Source: Bacteroidales bacterium (GTDB lineage Bacteria; Bacteroidota; Bacteroidia; Bacteroidales; UBA932). Taken from it: a stretch of DNA of 49,438 nucleotides. The stretch lies in the NCBI GenBank assembly GCA_017626355.1, contig JAGAIY010000009.1, positions 1-49,438 of the forward strand. Direction: 5' to 3'. Shown piece by piece: positions 43,738-49,438 of the stretch; positions within the stretch are counted from its first letter, which is position 1, and each line of letters starts with the position of its first letter. The translations under genes and the position numbers were made by a program. The notes below the pieces were generated by a model. That model made no database searches. It worked only from the letters and a program-made list of their open reading frames with translations, and was not told the origin of the DNA.

Positions 43738-45083
43738 ATGTTGTACTTCTTCAACTTGGCATAAAGAGTGGGCCTGCTGATTTCGAGCGACTTCGCCACC
43801 ATCGACAGATTCCCTCCGAACCGCGCCATCGCTGCACGGATGGCCTTCTCCTCGGCCTCCTCCAAGGTCTCGTTACCTGACATTGCAGGTCCGGAGGATG
43901 GATTGCTTCCCTGCTGCAGCTCTATGTCCGCCTCAGTCAGAACCGAGCCTTCTGAAAGTATCACAGCCTTTTCTATGCAGTTCTGAAGCTCCCTTATGTT
44001 TCCTGACCATGAATGTCCTTTGAGCAGGCTGGCCGCTTCCGGAGTAAGGCCGCAGACCTGTCTTCTGTATTTTTCGGAATATTTGCTGATGAACATTTCC
44101 GCCAGCGGTGCGATTTCGTCAGTCCTTTCACGCAGGGCCGGAAGATGCAGATGCATCGTGTTTATCCTGTAGTAGAGGTCTTCGCGGAAAGTACCTTCCC
44201 TGACCATCTTTTCCAGGTCCTTGTTGGTCGCGCAGATCAGTCTTATGTCTATCGGAATGGCCTTGGTATCTCCGACCCTTGTTATGGTCCTGTTCTGCAA
44301 GGCTCTCAGCAGCTTGGCCTGAAGATGGAGCGGAATGTTTCCGATCTCGTCGAGGAAGAGGGTTCCGCCGTCGGCCTGTTCGAATTTTCCCACATGGTCT
44401 GCATGGGCATCGGTAAACGCTCCCTTCACATGACCGAACAGCTCGCTTTCAAAAAGAGTTTCAGTGAGGGCTCCTGCATCGACGCATACCATAGGCCTCA
44501 ATGCCCTTTCGGACAGCCTGTGCACTTCTCCTGCAAGCACATCCTTTCCTGTTCCGTTCTCGCCTGTTATCAGCACCGTGGCGTCTGTACGTGCGATCTT
44601 GTCGACAGTCTTCCTGATAGAAGTCATCGCATGGCCCTTTCCCCAGAACATAGGCAGTGCCGATGGAGGGACGGGAACATCTCCGGTTTCCTTGCTGTGG
44701 CTGTCATATGCTGAGGCAAGCGTCTGCAGCAGCTTCTCGTTGTCCCAAGGCTTTACTATGAAGTCGAATGCTCCACGCTTCATGCCTTCTACAGCCAGCT
44801 GTATGTCGGCATAGGCAGTGAACAGCACGACCTCCGTCTCCGGACTGCGTTTCTTTATTTCCGACAGCCAGTAGAGACCTTCGTTCCCGGTGTTTATGTC
44901 TGTGTGGAAATTCATGTCCAGAAGTATTACATCAGGACGGAAGTCTGAAATTCTGCTGATGAGTTCCTTTGGAGATGGGATAAGCTCTACCTGAGCGAAA
45001 TGCATAGGCAGGAGCAGCTTCAGGGCCGCCCTGATGCCGCTGTTGTCATCCACAACCAGAATCTTTGCTTTACTTTTTGCCAT
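43734..45083 (-). CDS. Sigma-54-dependent response regulator (NtrC family)
   Basis: 449 residues: receiver domain (1-125) with Asp56 in [11 protein letters not shown]+ domain with Walker A GENGTGKD (174-181), sigma-54 contact loop GAFTDA (221-226) and Walker B TLFLDEIG (241-248), and a C-terminal Fis-type HTH ([25 protein letters not shown], about 425-449). The canonical loop is GAFTGA; Gly to Asp at position 5 is an oddity noted separately. Its partner kinase is downstream. No sigma-54 promoter (GG-N10-GC type) was recognised upstream of the adjacent permeases. A TAAATTTG -7 box lies 20 nt upstream (45103-45110). Confidence 0.94.
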   Translation of the reverse strand: MAKSKAKILVVDDNSGIRAALKLLLPMHFAQVELIPSPKELISRISDFRPDVILLDMNFHTDINTGNEGLYWLSEIKKRSPETEVVLFTAYADIQLAVEGMKRGAFDFIVKPWDNEKLLQTLASAYDSHSKETGDVPVPPSALPMFWGKGHAMTSIRKTVDKIARTDATVLITGENGTGKDVLAGEVHRLSERALRPMVCVDAGALTETLFESELFGHVKGAFTDAHADHVGKFEQADGGTLFLDEIGNIPLHLQAKLLRALQNRTITRVGDTKAIPIDIRLICATNKDLEKMVREGTFREDLYYRINTMHLHLPALRERTDEIAPLAEMFISKYSEKYRRQVCGLTPEAASLLKGHSWSGNIRELQNCIEKAVILSEGSVLTEADIELQQGSNPSSGPAMSGNETLEEAEEKAIRAAMARFGGNLSMVAKSLEISRPTLYAKLKKYNI

Positions 45084-45102
45084 TGCCGTGTCAATCTGTA
45101 TG

Positions 45103-45110
45103 CAAATTTA
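45103..45110 (-). promoter_or_regulatory. -7 box of the regulator-kinase operon
   Basis: TAAATTTG on the minus strand, 20 nt before the regulator ATG. No convincing -33 box is visible. Confidence 0.6.
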
Positions 45111-45163
45111 ATAAATGCTTTTGATATTTCTGCTTTTGGGGTTTAACTTCCTCCTGCCTCTGC

Positions 45164-45197
45164 CTCTGCGCCCTGCACCCCTTCGCTCTGCGCCCTG
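45164..45197. repeat. Two copies of a 12-bp direct repeat in a pyrimidine-rich stretch
   Basis: CTCTGCGCCCTG occurs at 45164-45175 and 45186-45197, a 22-bp period, inside a C/T-rich segment (about 45145-45205) with no open frame. It differs in composition from the surrounding intergenic DNA. No function is assigned. Confidence 0.7.
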
Positions 45198-45228
45198 AGC
45201 CTATCATGCTGGTTATCAATCCCTTCCT

Positions 45229-45264
45229 TTATAAGCCTGCCGCCCCGGACAGGCAGGCTTATAA
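45229..45264. terminator. 13-bp inverted repeat downstream of the permease genes
   Basis: TTATAAGCCTGCC (45229-45241) and its exact reverse complement (45252-45264) flank a 10-nt loop. It lies 40 nt after the permease stop on the minus strand. No T-run follows in that direction, so it may be a non-canonical terminator or a protein-binding palindrome. Confidence 0.6.
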
Positions 45265-45303
45265 GCTAAAGTGTTGAGGGTTATGGAGTTAGGTGGATGG
45301 TAC

Positions 45304-47583
45304 CTACTCCTTCTTCAGCGCCTCGGCCGGGTTTGTCCTGGCAGCGCGGAGGGTCTGCCAGAGGACGGAGAGCAAGGATATTGCGAAAGGCATTGCGACG
45401 ACGGCGATATATATCCACCATACATTCTTAGGGGATGAGCCTAGTTTGGTAAAGAACATCTGAACGAATTCCGCTATAACGATTCCCAGCACAGTAGCGA
45501 TTCCTGTTATAATCAGATAGAATCTGAGGTTTCTCATTACTTCGCCGTTTTCCGTAGCTCCGAATATCCTTCTGATTGCGATTTCATTCTTTCGCTCATT
45601 CGTGAAGTGGATACTTATTCCGATGAGTCCCATCATGGACATGATTACGACCAGAACCATTACGATTCCAATCATCTCAATGATCATTCTGAAAGGAGCA
45701 GTGATTTCCTTCATGATTTCAAGGACATATTTCGCTTTTCCGATTCCTGTGTCGTCTTCCGGAACGGCTTTGTTCTTCTGGGCTTCTTTGAAGAGTGACT
45801 GAACCAGTTCTTTACCCTTTTTATGCTCTCCTGCAATCTTGAAGACAATTCCGTTTTTGATATCGGGGGTCTCCTTTACAGATGCGACCGTAAGGCACGT
45901 AACCCCTTCGAGGGGTGCTGTGCCCGGATAATCGTTGATGATGCCGGCTATATGGTCAGTTCCTGTATGTTGATACAGATAATCCAGAATACGAGAATCC
46001 TTTTGTATGAAGGATTCCGTAAGCGGGGTCAGCCACAGACCATTGAAAGTCTGGTCATTTTGTTGGAGGATTTCGAAACCGAATGTCTCAAATCCGTCAA
46101 GGTCACATTCGATATGGCTAAAAAGATATTGAGGAGCATCCGGTATTCTCAATTCGCCGCTGAAACCATGTGCAGGAACCTGAGAAGCCAATCCGCATGA
46201 TGTTATTTCCGGGTGTTCGGCTGCATCAGATAACATTATGGATGCAGTTTCCGGGGTTGCCCTTATGAAGACCACATCTTCGATGTCGCAGTTGAAGTCA
46301 ATTTTCATGGCGTCACGATAGCATTTGCCGGACATAAGTACGACTGACAACAGGACAACAGAAAGAATTGTCTGGACACTGATAAAGAATTTGGAAAGCC
46401 TTCTTTTGCTATGTAATTTGAAACTGCCTTTTGTAATCTCAAGAGGACTGAATCTTGATGCAATCAGTGCCGGAGCAAGGCCAGCTGCAAAAGCAGTTAT
46501 AAGAATTATCATCACTGATATCATGATACTCCTGATATTCCATGCCGGTTCTACGGAGAAGTCTGTGATTTCTGTCATTGTAAGCAGTCCTTCTACAATG
46601 GAACCAGTATATCCGCTAAACAGATATCCCAATACGAAACATATGACAGTGAGTATGAATGATTCGTACAGATTGCTGATTATCAATTGTCTGCGAGTGG
46701 CTCCTACAATCTTTCTTGTCGCATTTTCCTTTGCCCTTGTGGTAGAAAGTGCGACATTCAGATTGATATAGTTGATGATAGCTGTTATAAATATCAGTAA
46801 TAGGAGAGAGGTTACAAAAAGCATGTACTCCTTTTCATAAGACATGAACTGTCCGTAATTCGCATTACTTGTAGGTATTTCATCATATCTTATAAAACCT
46901 CTGAATACATCATATTCTTTCAACTTCAAATATTTTTCGTCACCTGCATTAAATTGGTCCGCCAATTTCAGTACACGACTTTCCATCTCCTTCCGGTCGT
47001 GCCCTTCTCGGAATGATATGAATGTCTGTCCATGGGCTGTCCCTCCGGTTTTATGAAGCTCCTTGAAAGGACCGATGCTATGCATTACTTCGCACTCTTT
47101 AAGAATATCATCCCTGCTGCTTTTGAAGACAGCTGCAACAGTGTAATACTTGTCCTTGATATTCACAGCCTTTCCCATAGCCGATCCGTCTGAGATCTTT
47201 TCAGCGAACTTGTCAGAGATGGCGATATTGTCCCAGGAATCCAGAAATGATTCATCTCCTTCGATGAACTCGAACGGGAAGAAATAGAAGAAATCCTTAT
47301 CAATGATGGTTTCCGGGCCAATCTTCGCAGACGTTGTCCTCTCTATCTCCGGAATGCGATCTTTCAGGTATTCTCCGAAATTAACATCGGTATTAAGGTT
47401 ACCCATATAACAGACAGCATAGATATCCTCGTATCTTTCATGTGCATGAGATTTTTCATACTTGTCAATGGCAACATTGATCAATGGAATCACGAACGCC
47501 AGTGCAAGGCTCAGACCTACCACCTCAATGGCAGTATACAGTTTGTTTTTGGACAGGAATCTTAAGTAACTTTTCATGCTCAT
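45304..47583 (-). CDS. ABC transporter permease, FtsX/MacB-type
   Basis: 759 residues in the two-half FtsX/MacB_PCD layout. TM1 is near residues 13-37 (YTAIEVVGLSLALAFVIPL), followed by a periplasmic domain, three helices (about 247-375, with LLLLIFITAIINYINLNVAL and TTRAKENATRKIVGA), a second periplasmic domain and four C-terminal helices ending in RAARTNPAEALKKE. Such permeases act with a LolD/MacB-type ATPase, and none is in the window. The substrate is unknown; relatives export lipoproteins, macrolides, peptides or antimicrobial agents. It shares a nearly identical 3' end with the next permease, 27 nt upstream. The regulator-kinase pair lies just downstream. Confidence 0.87.
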   Translation of the reverse strand: MSMKSYLRFLSKNKLYTAIEVVGLSLALAFVIPLINVAIDKYEKSHAHERYEDIYAVCYMGNLNTDVNFGEYLKDRIPEIERTTSAKIGPETIIDKDFFYFFPFEFIEGDESFLDSWDNIAISDKFAEKISDGSAMGKAVNIKDKYYTVAAVFKSSRDDILKECEVMHSIGPFKELHKTGGTAHGQTFISFREGHDRKEMESRVLKLADQFNAGDEKYLKLKEYDVFRGFIRYDEIPTSNANYGQFMSYEKEYMLFVTSLLLLIFITAIINYINLNVALSTTRAKENATRKIVGATRRQLIISNLYESFILTVICFVLGYLFSGYTGSIVEGLLTMTEITDFSVEPAWNIRSIMISVMIILITAFAAGLAPALIASRFSPLEITKGSFKLHSKRRLSKFFISVQTILSVVLLSVVLMSGKCYRDAMKIDFNCDIEDVVFIRATPETASIMLSDAAEHPEITSCGLASQVPAHGFSGELRIPDAPQYLFSHIECDLDGFETFGFEILQQNDQTFNGLWLTPLTESFIQKDSRILDYLYQHTGTDHIAGIINDYPGTAPLEGVTCLTVASVKETPDIKNGIVFKIAGEHKKGKELVQSLFKEAQKNKAVPEDDTGIGKAKYVLEIMKEITAPFRMIIEMIGIVMVLVVIMSMMGLIGISIHFTNERKNEIAIRRIFGATENGEVMRNLRFYLIITGIATVLGIVIAEFVQMFFTKLGSSPKNVWWIYIAVVAMPFAISLLSVLWQTLRAARTNPAEALKKE

Positions 47584-47610
47584 GTTTATTTAGTATTGTT
47601 ATGTTTGACT

Positions 47611-49438
47611 TTACTCCTTCTTCAGCGCCTCTGCCGGGTTGGTGCGGGCGGCGCGGAGGGTCTGCCAGAGGACGGAGGCGAGGGAGATGACCAGAGCAAG
47701 CAGCACTGCGACGGCGAAAGGCCATACGGTCAGGTCGATCCTGTAGGCGAACTCTTCGAGATAGCGTCCGCAGAATATCCATGCGAGCGGAACAGCAATA
47801 ATACTTCCTATCAGTGTCAGGACCATATATTCAGTAATATTACGACGAGCCTCTCCAGACATGGTGCTTCCGAAAACCTTTCGAATTGCAATTCCTTTCT
47901 CCCTCTCTGCAGCAAAGTATGTACTCATGGCCACCAGGCCGAGGAAAGACAAAAGAACTGCAAGAACAGCAAAAATCTTCAGTAACGTGATAGTAGAATT
48001 ACCTTCTTCAAGTTCATTGACTATCATATCTGCTACATATCCGAATTCCCACGGTTCTATATATACTCCATTATAGTCCTCGGAGAACTTTCGATATATT
48101 CTGTCAAAGGCTTCCTTCGCTTCCTCATGATTTTCGTCAGTTTCAATGAGAAGGTCATTGTTATAGCGTCCGAAATCATCGATCGGGAGTACGATTACTG
48201 CAACTTTGGATTGTTTTATGCTCTCATTCATGGCATTGTCCCCGGCAATATTGCCCAAGACTCCACCTAAATGATCAATCCTTGTCTGGTTGAAATTTCC
48301 GTCCCATGCCTTTGCTATCTTCTGTGCTTCGTCCCTGTTTCCGCAAAAGTTATAAAGACTTTCAGTGAACCATACTGAATAGGCAAGAGAAGTACCGAAG
48401 TCTTCTTTTACATCGAATCCCCACATCTTGAATGCCTCGGTGTCGCAGATCATGATGCTGACATTTGTCATCCCGGTCTTCTCATCCATCAGTGCCGTGC
48501 TGAAAAGGATTTCTGTGGGGTATCCATTTGACAGTGCCATATCCTTCACGAACGGAAGTCCGGCAATCTCGTCCATCATAGGAATGACCTCATTAGCCAG
48601 ATTTGTATCAGTCGAGATTATAAACTTGTTCTCTATATCTGCTCCCAATGGCATATCCATCATATGGGCCATCTGCTTGTCCAGGACAAATGCGGAAGCA
48701 ATCAGTGTAATTGCAAGGATTGTCTGAAGCAGGATGAAGAATCGGTTCAATCCGGCTCTTGTCTTTCGTCTATATGTGCCGTTTACTATGCTGATTGGCT
48801 TGATGGACGATATATTCAACGCCGGGATCAAGCCACAGATGCCTCCGATGACAACAATAAACAGGATGTATATGAAGATGCTTATTGTGCTGAATGGTAT
48901 AAGTATGGTCTGCCCGTCAATCAAGCGGCCTATGTACGGAGCCATGGCAACAGCAATAACCACAGCTATAATGGCACATACGGCAGTAAAGGAAATGGAT
49001 TCAAATATATATTTGGCAGCGATGTGGACCTTGTCGGCTCCGACAAGGCTTCTCGTAGCCATTTCCTTGGCTCTCTTGTTTGTCAAGGCCAGATTGAGAT
49101 TGACGTAATTGATTACAGCTGAAATCAACAGAAGCAAGGCTACAATTGACAGAATGATGACCTGTCTTTTGTCCACCATTGACAAGTATTCGCTAAGTTG
49201 ATCTCCTGTAAAAAGCAGATTATCAAACCTCTCAACCTCAAAACTATCGGCAAATTGCTTGAACACTTCCGGAGTGAATTTCTCTCCCCACAACTGCTTG
49301 AACACAGACAGGATCTGTGTCCTTACTTCATCCTTTTCTGTTCCTTCTGCAACCTGCAGAAATATCACTCCAGATAGCGTGAATATCGGATTCTGCTGAG
49401 GACCATTGTTTATCGGGCTTTCACCTTTGCAGATGAAA
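47611..49438 (-). CDS. ABC transporter permease, FtsX/MacB-type (5' end outside window)
   Basis: At least 609 codons are present; the frame is open to the window edge (FICKGESPINNGPQQNP... precedes the visible GTG at 49368), so the N-terminus lies beyond 49438. The membrane segments IILSIVALLLLISAVINYVNL, FTAVCAIIAVVIAVAMAPYI and FIYILFIVVIGGICGLIP form the first TM cluster, followed by a periplasmic domain and the C-terminal TM cluster ending in RAARTNPAEALKKE. It is paralogous to the downstream permease. Family and layout are clear; substrate and ATPase partner are unknown. Confidence 0.87.
   Translation of the reverse strand, partial: FICKGESPINNGPQQNPIFTLSGVIFLQVAEGTEKDEVRTQILSVFKQLWGEKFTPEVFKQFADSFEVERFDNLLFTGDQLSEYLSMVDKRQVIILSIVALLLLISAVINYVNLNLALTNKRAKEMATRSLVGADKVHIAAKYIFESISFTAVCAIIAVVIAVAMAPYIGRLIDGQTILIPFSTISIFIYILFIVVIGGICGLIPALNISSIKPISIVNGTYRRKTRAGLNRFFILLQTILAITLIASAFVLDKQMAHMMDMPLGADIENKFIISTDTNLANEVIPMMDEIAGLPFVKDMALSNGYPTEILFSTALMDEKTGMTNVSIMICDTEAFKMWGFDVKEDFGTSLAYSVWFTESLYNFCGNRDEAQKIAKAWDGNFNQTRIDHLGGVLGNIAGDNAMNESIKQSKVAVIVLPIDDFGRYNNDLLIETDENHEEAKEAFDRIYRKFSEDYNGVYIEPWEFGYVADMIVNELEEGNSTITLLKIFAVLAVLLSFLGLVAMSTYFAAEREKGIAIRKVFGSTMSGEARRNITEYMVLTLIGSIIAVPLAWIFCGRYLEEFAYRIDLTVWPFAVAVLLALVISLASVLWQTLRAARTNPAEALKKE

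Noticed and set aside
44013-44714. A 233-codon plus-strand open frame inside the sigma-54 regulator
   Set aside because: It is an antisense shadow of a clear AAA+ regulator gene with all its motifs.

Overview
The window looks like a chromosomal segment from a member of the Bacteroidales (Bacteroidota) with roughly balanced base composition. Evidence for this: many genes are preceded by the Bacteroidota-type -7 box TAnnTTTG, often with a TTG/TTTG -33 box 19-20 bp upstream. There are no obvious Shine-Dalgarno sites. Gene content is typical of the group: a sphingolipid/sulfonolipid-type acyltransferase, a 7TM-HD phosphodiesterase, trigger factor-ClpP-ClpX, type B L31, an FtsX/MacB-type permease tandem and TPR/outer-membrane protein pairs. 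I cannot name a genus.

Layout. 1-608: 3' end of a 5S rRNA (end of an rRNA operon), its terminator and a non-coding stretch with a 15-bp inverted repeat. 609-2316: DoxX-like membrane protein and enolase. 2398-2595: tRNA-Ala and tRNA-Glu on the minus strand. 2678-6011: small DUF486 membrane protein, GlmM, a NamZ-like protein and ribosomal protein L31. 6089-9098 (minus): FtsE-like ATPase, endonuclease III and an RluA-type pseudouridine synthase in a tightly overlapping operon. 9191-17304: large TPR protein, outer-membrane beta-barrel protein, GyrB and a PLP-dependent acyltransferase. 17394-25000: HDIG protein, trigger factor, ClpP, ClpX, M20 dipeptidase and PyrF. 24952-30647: two hypothetical proteins, a small acidic protein, a ClC channel and Tex. 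30681-37897 (minus): a five-gene chain in which every junction is a 4-5 nt overlap (MsbA-type exporter, CBM9-like protein, VanZ-like protein, an unusual secreted amidase-like protein, cysteine desulfidase family protein). 37943-38971: a secreted M28-family protein that seems to have lost key catalytic residues. 39062-42522: a TPR protein interrupted by an in-frame TGA, HAD phosphatase and MBL hydrolase. 42532-45083: PAS histidine kinase and a sigma-54 activator. 45304-49438: two tandem FtsX/MacB-type permeases, the second cut by the window edge.

Most of this is housekeeping and cell-envelope biology. I see no transposon, prophage, CRISPR array or recognisable defence island. The observations most worth a second look are: (1) the in-frame TGA in the TPR gene at 40958, followed at once by a perfect 8-bp inverted repeat and by 40 more in-frame TPR-like codons; (2) the apparent M28 pseudopeptidase; (3) the amidase-like protein with a domain inserted between its catalytic halves, encoded in a translationally coupled envelope operon; (4) the NamZ-like protein lacking the usual PEHG-type active-site segment; and (5) a terminator-like hairpin placed directly in front of the clpP start codon.
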